A stretch of DNA of 36,181 bases, taken from CADCTB01 sp036269435 (lineage in GTDB: Bacteria; Actinomycetota; Acidimicrobiia; Acidimicrobiales; AC-14). Of the stretch, positions 24,736 through 31,908 are shown piece after piece (positions within the stretch are counted from its first letter, which is position 1; every line of letters begins with the position of its first letter). The notes beneath the pieces are model-generated. The model saw nothing but the letters and a program-made list of their open reading frames with translations, did not search any database and had not been told where the DNA came from. The DNA is taken from assembly GCA_036269435.1 (NCBI GenBank), contig DATASA010000165.1, forward strand, positions 1 to 36,181, read 5' to 3'. The translations under genes and the position numbers were made by a program.

Positions 24736-25137
24736 ATGAAGTACATGCTGCTGATGAACTACGCCGGTGGTGAGGGCTGTGACCGCCCCATGAACGAGTG
24801 GCCACCGGAGGACATCAAGGCCCACATCGACTTCCAGCACCGCCTGAACGACGAGCTCATCCGGTCCGGGGAGCTGGTCGACAATCAGGGGCTCGCCGGT
24901 CCCGACGCGGCCAAGTTCGTGGTCGCCGACGGCGCCACGGCGCCGGTCGTGACCGACGGCCCCTTTCCGGAGTACAAGGAGCTGCTGGCCGGCTACCGCA
25001 TCGTCGACGTCGACAGCGAGACGCGGGCCATCGAGATCGCAGCTCTGATGTCGGCCGCGCCGGCGATCGGCGGCGCGCCGATCAAGCAGCCGATCGAGGT
25101 CCGGGCCGTGATGGGCGCCCCTCCGACGGACGTGTGA
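24736..25137 (+). CDS. YCII-related DGPF-domain protein
   Basis: This 133-residue protein starts MKYMLLMNYAGGEG and contains VVTDGPFPEYKELLAGYRIVDVDS, the DGPF signature of YCII-related proteins. They form small dimeric ferredoxin-like folds, some with enzymatic roles. ATG 24736 is preferred over ATG 24727 because GGGAGG (24721-24726) is at ideal distance from it. Its stop overlaps the sigma factor start. This DGPF plus sigma pairing defines the ECF42 group, in which the DGPF protein is a conserved companion and may be part of the target response. Confidence 0.92.
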   Translation: MKYMLLMNYAGGEGCDRPMNEWPPEDIKAHIDFQHRLNDELIRSGELVDNQGLAGPDAAKFVVADGATAPVVTDGPFPEYKELLAGYRIVDVDSETRAIEIAALMSAAPAIGGAPIKQPIEVRAVMGAPPTDV

Positions 25138-26354
25138 GGGCGCCGACCACTGAGGACCTGCTGCGCGAGCTGGCGCCGCAGGTCGTGGGCGCGGTGGTGC
25201 GTCGTTTCGGCGACTTCGGGGCGGCCGAGGACGCGGTCCAGGAAGCGCTCGTCGCCGCCGCTGCGCAATGGCCGGCGGACGGGGTGCCGGACAACCCCGA
25301 GGGCTGGCTCATCCGGGTCGCCGGGCGACGGATGACCGACCGGCTGCGCAGCGACGAAGCCCGTCGCCGCCGGGAAGGTCGCGTCGCCGTGTCGGAGGTG
25401 GCCGAGCAACCGTCCCCCGGTCCCGCGGGCGACGACACCCTCGCCCTGTTGTTCATGTGCTGCCATCCGTCGCTGACCCCTGCGTCCGCCATCGCCCTGA
25501 CGCTGCGCGCGGTCGGCGGGTTGAGCACGGCGGAGATCGCCGCCGCGTTCGGGGTCCCGGAACCGACGATGGGCCAACGCATCGCCCGGGCCAAGCAGCG
25601 CATCAAGGAGTCCGGGGTGCCCTTCGGCATGCCGGCGGGGGACGAGCGCCCGGCGCGGCTGCGCTCGGTGCTGCACGTCCTCTACCTCATCTTCAACGAG
25701 GGGTATGCGAGCACGAGCGGCGCGGACCTGGCGCGGGTCGAGCTGTCGGGCGAGGCCATCCGGCTGGCGCGAGCCATGCACGCGCTGCTGCCCGACGATC
25801 CCGAAGTCGCCGGGCTGCTGGCCCTGATGCTGCTCAGCGATGCGCGTCGCCCGGCCAGGACGGGGCCCGGCGGCGAGCTCATCCCCCTGGCGGAGCAGGA
25901 CCGCACGCGGTGGAACGCCGGGCTGATCGCCGAGGGTGTGGCGCTGGTCACCGGCGCGCTGACCCGGGGTGCGGTCGGCGAGTACCAGCTCCAGGCGGCC
26001 GTCGCCGCCGTGCACGACGAGGCCGCCCGCCCCGAGGACACCGACTGGCCGCAGATCGTCGCTCTGTACGGGCTGCTCGAACGCATGACCGCCAACCCGC
26101 TGGTCGCGCTCAATCGGGCGATCGCCGTGGCCATGGTCGACGGCCCCGCGGCCGGCCTGGGCCTGGTCGACGGACTGGCTGCCGCGCTCGAAGGCAACCA
26201 CCGGGTCGACGCCGTCCGGGCCCACCTGTACGAGATGACCGGGGACATCGACACCGCCGTCACCCACTACGACCGCGCCGCGGCCCGGACGACGAGCATC
26301 CCCGAGCAGCAGTATCTGACCAGCCGTGCCGCCCGGTTGCGCTCCGGGCGGTGA
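25134..26354 (+). CDS. ECF RNA polymerase sigma factor, ECF42-type with C-terminal extension
   Basis: The 406-residue protein has sigma region 2 (VVRRFGDFGAAEDAVQEAL ... PEGWLIRVAGRRMTDRLR) and region 4 (GLSTAEIAAAFGVPEPTMGQ). A long helical C-terminal extension of about 220 residues follows (YLIFNEGYASTSG ... TANPLVALNRAIAVAMVDG), the DUF6596/TPR-like domain of ECF42 factors. No anti-sigma gene adjoins it, as expected for this group; the C-terminal domain is thought to control activity instead. GTG 25134 overlaps the DGPF stop by 4 bp, so the two are co-translated. The inducing signal is unknown. Confidence 0.93.
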   Translation: MRAPTTEDLLRELAPQVVGAVVRRFGDFGAAEDAVQEALVAAAAQWPADGVPDNPEGWLIRVAGRRMTDRLRSDEARRRREGRVAVSEVAEQPSPGPAGDDTLALLFMCCHPSLTPASAIALTLRAVGGLSTAEIAAAFGVPEPTMGQRIARAKQRIKESGVPFGMPAGDERPARLRSVLHVLYLIFNEGYASTSGADLARVELSGEAIRLARAMHALLPDDPEVAGLLALMLLSDARRPARTGPGGELIPLAEQDRTRWNAGLIAEGVALVTGALTRGAVGEYQLQAAVAAVHDEAARPEDTDWPQIVALYGLLERMTANPLVALNRAIAVAMVDGPAAGLGLVDGLAAALEGNHRVDAVRAHLYEMTGDIDTAVTHYDRAAARTTSIPEQQYLTSRAARLRSGR

Positions 26355-26593
26355 GGGCCTGTCCACGCCGGCGACGTCGTCGAACAGGTCGATTGCCTGC
26401 GCCAGCCGAACGACGGCGGCCGGCACCCGGTCGGCCCCGCCGGGAATCGTCGCGACAACCAGCCGGTGCCGCAGTCGACGTCTCCGCGGATGCCGCGGCA
26501 GCGCCGTCGCCCATCACCTGTCGGCGAGCCGCATTCCAGTGGGGGTACCGACGGCGCGCCGATTTCGTCATCGACGGGTGGGAGAATGGCGCG

Positions 26594-27241
26594 GTGCGGG
26601 TGGACGGCGTCCCGTCGACGGTGCGGCGCCCCATAGGCGGTTCGCGTGTGCTGCTGCTGGTGTGCTTCGTGGCGATGGCGGTCGCCGGCTGCGCCCGCAC
26701 CGAACCGGGCGAACGGGTCGAGGCGTCGGATCCCGGGAAGGGCGGCCAGACGACCGCGACCGCGCCGCCGACCACCCAGGTCGGACCGGCGTGCACGGAG
26801 TCCGACCTCAGGAGCCCCGGCCCGGCGGCGATGCCGACGCCCGTGCGTCTCGCCACGGTGGAGACGTTTCCGACGGCGACGGTCACCCTCAGTCCTCCGG
26901 CGCCGAACGACGTCTCGTCGGTCTCGCCACAGCAGGCATGGGACAACGCATTCACCGAGAAGCGCAGCGACGCCCGGTACGAGGTCCTGCTGGCCCGGAT
27001 GTCGGCGCAGTTCCCGGCGACGATGGGACCCGGCACCGCGACGACCCCGCAGTACCAGGGCGTCCTGGTGTGGGCGGTCGTGGCCCACCGGATTCCGTCG
27101 AGCCCGCCCGGCGGCCCTCCGCTTGCCGCGGGCCAGACCGTCAGGCCCGGCCCGGCCTGCTACTGGGGCGACGGGCTGGACTTCACCGACGCCACGACGG
27201 GGCAGCGGATCTTCTCGGCCACGTTCGGAAGCGGCACCTGA
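26594..27241 (+). CDS. Predicted lipoprotein, unknown function
   Basis: The 215-residue product has a signal sequence (residues 18-32) and the lipobox VAGC with Cys33. A Thr/Pro-rich spacer follows, then a domain containing TVTLSPPAPNDVSSVSPQQAW and ACYWGDGLDFTDATTGQRIF. It should be lipid-anchored on the outer face of the membrane. GTG 26594 is chosen because GGGAG lies about 9 bases upstream and the signal peptide then starts properly. The family is not recognised. The 239 bases before it, after the sigma gene, show no supportable gene. Confidence 0.75.
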   Translation: MRVDGVPSTVRRPIGGSRVLLLVCFVAMAVAGCARTEPGERVEASDPGKGGQTTATAPPTTQVGPACTESDLRSPGPAAMPTPVRLATVETFPTATVTLSPPAPNDVSSVSPQQAWDNAFTEKRSDARYEVLLARMSAQFPATMGPGTATTPQYQGVLVWAVVAHRIPSSPPGGPPLAAGQTVRPGPACYWGDGLDFTDATTGQRIFSATFGSGT

Positions 27242-27393
27242 CGCCGGGCTCGCTCTGATCCGTCTCCTTCAGCTCCGGTTCCAGCCGACCGTCGAGGCTC
27301 GCGGCGATGTGTCCGGGAGCGACGTGGACCGCCGGTAAGAGACTGCCCCGCCGCAAGGTCCGACCGAGAAGAAAGTCGACCGGTTTCCCAAAC

Positions 27394-27410
27394 ACCCGTC
27401 GATGACGGGT
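27394..27410 (-). terminator. Hairpin terminator at the end of the rpsF-dnaB gene string
   Basis: On the minus strand ACCCGTC and GACGGGT form a perfect 7-bp stem with loop ATC, starting inside the dnaB stop codon and followed by GTTTGGG. Stem, tight loop and a short T run fit an intrinsic terminator. A second small hairpin (GGTTT-CCC-AAAC region) adjoins it. Confidence 0.5.
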
Positions 27411-28777
27411 CAGACGCGGGCCATGTTGGCGAAGCGGGTGTAGTGGTCGAGGAAGGCGAGGTGGGTCACGCCGATTGGGCCGTTGCGGTGCTTGGCCACG
27501 ATCACCTCGGCCGTTCCCCGGTCGGGCGTGTCGCGGTTGTACACCTCGTCCCTGTAGAGGAAGATCACCACGTCGGCATCCTGTTCGAGAGAGCCCGACT
27601 CACGAAGGTCGGCCAGGACAGGGCGCTTGTCGGCCCGGCTCTCCAGGTTCCGGGAGAGCTGCGACAGGGCGATGACCGGGACGTTCAGCTCGCGGGCCAG
27701 GATCTTGAGACCACGGGACATCTCGGAGACCTCGACCTGGCGGTTCTCGGCGTTGGACCGTCCGCTCATGAGCTGCATGTAGTCGATGACGATGAGCCCG
27801 AGGCCTTCCCGGCTCTTCAGGCGGCGCGCCTTGGCCCGGATCTCCATGATGGTCAGGTGCGGGTTGTCGTCGATGAAGATCGGCGCCTCGCCCAGCCGCC
27901 CGACGGCGTGGCTGATCTTCGGCCAATCGGACTCCAGCAGCTTGCCGTTGCGCATGCGGGTGGCGTCGACCCGTGCCTCCGAGCACAGCAGACGCTGTGT
28001 CAGCTCCCGATGGCTCATCTCCAGGCTGAACACCAGGACGGGGGTGTGGGCCTCCAGGGCGGCGTGGGCGGCCAGGCCAAGTGCGAACGACGTCTTGCCG
28101 GTACCGGGTCTCCCGCCGATGATCACCAGGTTGGAGGGCTGGAGGCCCGCGAGTTGGCGGTCCAGGTCGATGAAGCCGGTGGGGACTCCGGTGATCTCCT
28201 GGTTGCGTTCGAACAGGGCTTCCAGGTGGTCGAGCTGGGCCGACAGGAGATCGCGGATGGTGGCCATCGAGTCGGTCACCCGGCGCTGGGCGACGTCGAA
28301 CACCAGGGCCTCGGCCTCGTCGACTGCGTTGGCGACGTCCTCCGGGAGGCCGTAGCCGATCTCGGCGATGTCACCCGCCACCCCGATGAGGCGACGCAGC
28401 AGGGAGTGCTCCTCGATGATCCGGGCGTAGCGACCGGCGTTGCCGATGGCCGGGGTGCCGGCCTGGAGGCTGATGAGGATGGCCGGACCGCCGATGGCCT
28501 CCAGGACGCCGGCGCGGCTCAACGCCTCCGAGACGGTGACCGGGTCGGCCGGGTCCCCGGCGGCGTAGAGGCCGGTGATGGCGTCGAAGACGTGCCCGTG
28601 GGCCGGCTTGTAGAAGTCGTCCGCCGACAGCTGGACCTCGACGGCGGCCACGATGGCGTCCCGGCTGAGGAGCATGGCCCCCAGCAGCGACTCCTCGGCC
28701 TGGAGGTTGTGCGGGGGCACCCGGGCACCGGATGCCCCCTGGTGGCGGCGCCGAGCATCGTCGATCGACTGAGCCAT
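27410..28777 (-). CDS. dnaB: Replicative DNA helicase DnaB
   Basis: The 455-residue protein has the N-terminal DnaB domain (PPHNLQAEESLLGAMLLSRD) and a RecA-like motor with Walker A GRPGTGKT (about 222-229). Walker B IVIDYMQLMSG and the loop VIALSQLSRNLESRADKRP follow. It unwinds DNA at the fork as a hexamer and recruits primase. No intein is present in the usual insertion sites, and length is standard. ATG 28777 begins MAQSIDDARRRHQG; there is no strong ribosome site. It closes the ribosomal-protein/ssb string, as in other actinobacteria. Confidence 0.97.
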   Translation of the reverse strand: MAQSIDDARRRHQGASGARVPPHNLQAEESLLGAMLLSRDAIVAAVEVQLSADDFYKPAHGHVFDAITGLYAAGDPADPVTVSEALSRAGVLEAIGGPAILISLQAGTPAIGNAGRYARIIEEHSLLRRLIGVAGDIAEIGYGLPEDVANAVDEAEALVFDVAQRRVTDSMATIRDLLSAQLDHLEALFERNQEITGVPTGFIDLDRQLAGLQPSNLVIIGGRPGTGKTSFALGLAAHAALEAHTPVLVFSLEMSHRELTQRLLCSEARVDATRMRNGKLLESDWPKISHAVGRLGEAPIFIDDNPHLTIMEIRAKARRLKSREGLGLIVIDYMQLMSGRSNAENRQVEVSEMSRGLKILARELNVPVIALSQLSRNLESRADKRPVLADLRESGSLEQDADVVIFLYRDEVYNRDTPDRGTAEVIVAKHRNGPIGVTHLAFLDHYTRFANMARV

Positions 28778-28855
28778 GTGCCGATCACGCTGCCGCGTGC
28801 AGCCTGCTGGTAACTAGATCGACTTCCTGGGGATTTCGCTGTGCAGACGCGGATC

Positions 28856-28869
28856 CGAACACACGTTCG
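28856..28869 (-). other. Hairpin in the rplI-dnaB intergenic gap
   Basis: CGAAC and GTTCG pair around a 4-base loop, starting 3 bases beyond the rplI stop. No T tract follows. It could be an attenuator or processing site that lowers dnaB expression relative to rplI, or chance. Confidence 0.3.
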
Positions 28870-28872
28870 AGT

Positions 28873-29328
28873 CTACTTCCCGCCGGCGACAACCTCCACG
28901 GGCAGGCGGAACTCCACCTCGGGATGCAGGCGGACGGGGACCTCGTGGGTCCCCAGCGTCTTGATGGGCTCGTCCAGGTGGACCCGCCGGCGCTCCAGGG
29001 TCACGCCGGCCTGCTCCTGCACGGCCGCCACCAGGTCGGCGCTGGTGACCGAGCCGAACAGCCGTCCTTCCGAGCCGGCCCGGCCGGCGATGCGGATCAC
29101 CTTGGTGACGAGGATCCGGGCGACCTGTTCGGCCGACTCGCGGTCCCGGGCGTCCTTGACGGCGCGGGCCCGGCGCATGCCGGAGGCCTGGGCGATGGCG
29201 CCGGGCGTGGCCTTCATGGCCAGGCCCTTGGCGACCAGGAAGTTGCGGGCAAAGCCGTCGGCCACGTCGACGACGTCGCCCTTCTTGCCGACGTTGTCCA
29301 CGTCGGACCGCAGGATGAGGGTGACCAT
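28873..29328 (-). CDS. rplI: 50S ribosomal protein bL9
   Basis: This 151-residue protein starts MVTLILRSDVDNVGKKGDVV and has the N-terminal rRNA-binding domain (VADGFARNFLVAKGLAMKAT). The long connecting helix and the C-terminal domain (LFGSVTSADLVAAVQEQAG ... VRLHPEVEFRLPVEV) follow. It binds 23S rRNA at the L1 stalk base and helps maintain frame. The ATG directly follows the ssb stop codon with no gap. The rpsR gene normally found between them is therefore missing here. Confidence 0.97.
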   Translation of the reverse strand: MVTLILRSDVDNVGKKGDVVDVADGFARNFLVAKGLAMKATPGAIAQASGMRRARAVKDARDRESAEQVARILVTKVIRIAGRAGSEGRLFGSVTSADLVAAVQEQAGVTLERRRVHLDEPIKTLGTHEVPVRLHPEVEFRLPVEVVAGGK

Positions 29329-29799
29329 CTAGAAGGGCTCGTCTCCGTAGTCGTAGGTGGGTCCGCCCGAAGGCGCGGCGTTGGCGACGGGACGGGAGGC
29401 GGCGCCGTTCGTCGCCGGGCCGCCGTCGCCGGGGCCCCGGCGGTCGTTCTTGCGGATCTCGGCCGTGGCCCACCGCAGGCTGGGGCCGATCTCGTCGGCG
29501 ACGATCTCGATCTTGGAGCGCTTCTCGCCCTCCGGCGTCTCCCAGGAACGCTGCTCCAGGCGACCGGTGACGAGCACCCGGGCCCCCTTGGACAGCGACT
29601 CGCTGGCGTTCTCCGCCATTTCCCGCCAGCAGACGACGTCGAAGAACGACACCGCCTCCTTCTTCTCGTTGGTCTGGCGGTCGTTCCAGACCCGGTTCAC
29701 GGCCAAGCCGAAGCTGGCCGTGGCCTGACCGCTGGCGGTGAACCGCAGCTCGGGGTCCCGCGTGACGTTGCCTACGACGGTGACGCTGTTTCCGTTCAT
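29329..29799 (-). CDS. ssb: Single-stranded DNA-binding protein
   Basis: The 156-residue protein has an OB fold (MNGNSVTVVGNVTRDPELRF ... FFDVVCWREMAENASESLSK) covering about residues 1-110, then a Gly/Pro-rich linker. The acidic tip YDYGDEPF is the usual docking site for partner proteins. It coats single-stranded DNA in replication and repair. It abuts rplI directly and lies 48 bp after rpsF. GAACGGAGTGAGGAC upstream of ATG 29799 contains the ribosome site. Confidence 0.97.
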   Translation of the reverse strand: MNGNSVTVVGNVTRDPELRFTASGQATASFGLAVNRVWNDRQTNEKKEAVSFFDVVCWREMAENASESLSKGARVLVTGRLEQRSWETPEGEKRSKIEIVADEIGPSLRWATAEIRKNDRRGPGDGGPATNGAASRPVANAAPSGGPTYDYGDEPF

Positions 29800-29847
29800 G
29801 TCCTCACTCCGTTCGCCTGAATCTCCATGTTCTCTGGACTGGCCGTC

Positions 29848-30240
29848 CTATTCGGCGGCGACCGGGGAAGATTGGGGCACCGGCGAGGCCGGCGGATTGG
29901 ACGCGTCGTCGGGGCCGACGGTACCGAGGGGCCGGGCCGGCGTGCCGGTGGCCTTCTCGGGCATGCGGACGACCTTGTGGCGCAGCACCCCGTCGGTCAG
30001 GGTGAGGGCCCGGTCGAGGTCGGACATGACCGACGGCTCGGCTTCGGCCTCGAGCACCACGTAGGCGCCTTCCCGCTGGCGGCGGATCTCGTACGACAGG
30101 CGGCGCTTGCCCCAGCGCTCGACGCGACCCGGGTTGCCGCCCTTGGACCGGATGAGCGCGGTCGCCCGGTCGACCTCGGCCCGGACGACGTCCTCTTCCA
30201 GGGTCGGGTCGAAGATGATCATGACTTCGTAGGGCCGCAT
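29848..30240 (-). CDS. rpsF: 30S ribosomal protein bS6
   Basis: The 130-residue protein opens MRPYEVMIIFDPTLEEDVVR and has the bS6 core through LTLTDGVLRHKVVRMPE (about residue 95). An extra Pro/Ala-rich tail of some 30 residues follows; most bS6 proteins end near 95-100. It normally binds 16S rRNA as a pair with bS18, whose gene is not in this cluster. ATG 30240 is preceded by GGGAGG at slightly long spacing. It is first in the rpsF-ssb-rplI-dnaB string. Confidence 0.96.
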   Translation of the reverse strand: MRPYEVMIIFDPTLEEDVVRAEVDRATALIRSKGGNPGRVERWGKRRLSYEIRRQREGAYVVLEAEAEPSVMSDLDRALTLTDGVLRHKVVRMPEKATGTPARPLGTVGPDDASNPPASPVPQSSPVAAE

Positions 30241-30368
30241 GTGTGAGCAGAGCCTCCCTCTGGACCTGGCGGCGAGGCGCGCAGGGCTCCGGGCGGTTCC
30301 CGGAGCAGGGTGTGGAGCGCAACCATGGTAGCCCGGCACGCCCACAGCATGTCAGGGGGGTGCGACAG

Positions 30369-30908
30369 TCAGGGGCAGGCGCCGGCGGTGACGAGGCGGG
30401 TGCCCGGCCCGATGCCGAGCCGCGGAAGGGCGCCCTCCGGCACCTCCAGCGCGTACCGGTACGGCCGGGCCGCGTTGTAGAGCGGGCAGCTGGGACGGTC
30501 GACGCACGGCGGCATGTCCGTGGTGGAGACGAACTGCCCCGACCCGTCGAAGAAGGCGATCGACAGCGGCAGCGGCGTGTCCTTCATGTAGAAGCTGACG
30601 GTCGTGTCGGACTGGAACCGGAACAACATCCCGTCGTAGCCGCCGATGTCGGTGCGGTTCATGAGCCCGAGCTCCTGCTGCGCCTCGGTGTCCGCCAGCA
30701 GCGCGCACCGGATGGCCGCGGCCTGGGCCGCGCCGCCCGAGATGGTGAAGGCGATTTCGCCGAAGTCGCCGAAGTGCGTCCGCTGGAGCGGCTGGGTGGC
30801 CGGCTTCAGGCTCGGGTTCGCCGGCCGGTTGGCTCCCTTCACGACGAAGGCGAGCCCACCCAGGACGACCACGGCGATGACCGCCCAGCGCACGCCCGAC
30901 AGCTTCAT
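30369..30908 (-). CDS. DUF192 family exported protein
   Basis: The 179-residue protein has an N-terminal membrane segment (VRWAVIAVVVLGGLAFVV). The DUF192 domain follows: ELGLMNRTDIGGYDGMLFRF, SFYMKDTPLPLSIAFFD and YRYALEVPEGALPRLGIGPG. The M-K-x-T-x-x-x-L-x-I core is intact. These small beta-rich proteins face the outside and have no firmly assigned role. The start ATG 30908 overlaps the panB stop (ATGA), so the two are translationally coupled. Confidence 0.88.
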   Translation of the reverse strand: MKLSGVRWAVIAVVVLGGLAFVVKGANRPANPSLKPATQPLQRTHFGDFGEIAFTISGGAAQAAAIRCALLADTEAQQELGLMNRTDIGGYDGMLFRFQSDTTVSFYMKDTPLPLSIAFFDGSGQFVSTTDMPPCVDRPSCPLYNAARPYRYALEVPEGALPRLGIGPGTRLVTAGACP

Positions 30909-31831
30909 GCGGTGCGCGACGTCGACGACCTCGGCCCGACCCCGAGAACCGTGGCGACCTCCTCGGACAGGTGGTAGCTCTCGGCGTCGCTCGGGAACCG
31001 ACGGGCGCGGACGTCGTCGGCGTAGGCCGCGACCGCGGCGACGCCCGCCGACTTCACCGATTCGTACCGGCGGACGAACTTGGGGGCGATCCGGTCCTCC
31101 AGGCCGAGCAGGTCGTGCATGACGAGGACCTGCCCGTCGCAGTCCGGGCCGGCGCCGATGCCGATGGTCGGCACGGGCACCGCCTGGGTGACGAGGCGGG
31201 CCACCTCCCGCGGCACGCACTCGAGCACGATGGCGAAGCACCCGGCCTCGGCGATGGCCAGCGCCTCGTCCACGAGGGCGCCGGCGGCGTCGGCCTGCTG
31301 GCCCTGGACCCGGTACCCGCCCTGCACGTGGACCGACTGTGGGGTCAGGCCCAGGTGGCCCATCACCGGGATCTGGGCGTCGACGAGGGCCTCGACCACC
31401 GGTACCCGCACCCGGCCGCCCTCCAGCTTGACCGCGGCCGCACCGGCGCGGATCAGCGTGGCTGCGTTGCGCACGGCGTCGTCGACCCCGAGGTGGTAGC
31501 TGAGCCAGGGCAGGTCGGCCACGACCAGTGCGCCCGGTCGGGCCCGGCCCACCGCGCCAACGTGGTGGGCCATGTCGGCCACCGTGACCTGCAGCGTGTC
31601 GTCGTAGCCGAGCACGACCATGGCCACCGAGTCGCCGACCAGAATCACGTCGACCCCCGCCTCGTCGGCGATGCGGGCCGTCGGCGCGTCGTACGCGGTC
31701 ACCATGACGAGCGGCGTGCCCCCCTTGCGCGCCTGCACCGCAGGCACCGTGGTCGGCCTCCCGTCGCGCCGCGGCGACTCCGACGGGTGCTTGCCCGACC
31801 GCCCGTCCGGGCCGGTCGCCTGTTGCGCCAT
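30905..31831 (-). CDS. panB: 3-methyl-2-oxobutanoate hydroxymethyltransferase
   Basis: The 308-residue protein contains the ketopantoate hydroxymethyltransferase landmarks: MVTAYDAPTARIADEAGVD, ILVGDSVAMVVLGYDDTL, AAAVKLEGG, VMGHLGLTPQSVHVQGGYRV and TIGIGAGPDCDGQVLVMHDLLG. It adds a one-carbon unit from methylene-tetrahydrofolate to 2-oxoisovalerate, the first step of pantothenate and CoA synthesis. An N-terminal extension of about 35 residues (MAQQATGPDGRSGKHP ...) is not part of the fold. ATG 31831 follows GAGGAGG. Its place inside the conserved ponA-rpsF block is unlike the mycobacterial order. Confidence 0.95.
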   Translation of the reverse strand: MAQQATGPDGRSGKHPSESPRRDGRPTTVPAVQARKGGTPLVMVTAYDAPTARIADEAGVDVILVGDSVAMVVLGYDDTLQVTVADMAHHVGAVGRARPGALVVADLPWLSYHLGVDDAVRNAATLIRAGAAAVKLEGGRVRVPVVEALVDAQIPVMGHLGLTPQSVHVQGGYRVQGQQADAAGALVDEALAIAEAGCFAIVLECVPREVARLVTQAVPVPTIGIGAGPDCDGQVLVMHDLLGLEDRIAPKFVRRYESVKSAGVAAVAAYADDVRARRFPSDAESYHLSEEVATVLGVGPRSSTSRTA

Positions 31832-31908
31832 GAAGGCCTCCTCACCGTCCAGCGCCCGAGCGGCTGCCGGCGGTCCCGCCAGCTTAGGGCCGGAGGGGCG
31901 GTACGGCC

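Noticed and set aside
24993..26426. 477-codon minus frame, including AAVVRLAQAIDLFDDVAG near its start
   Set aside because: Most of it lies antisense to the DGPF and sigma factor genes. The protein-like stretch is only about 30 residues and could not be tied to any gene.
28840..28875. tRNA-like GTTCGAGTC stretch between dnaB and rplI
   Set aside because: It is a simple 5-bp hairpin; no acceptor or anticodon stems fit around it.
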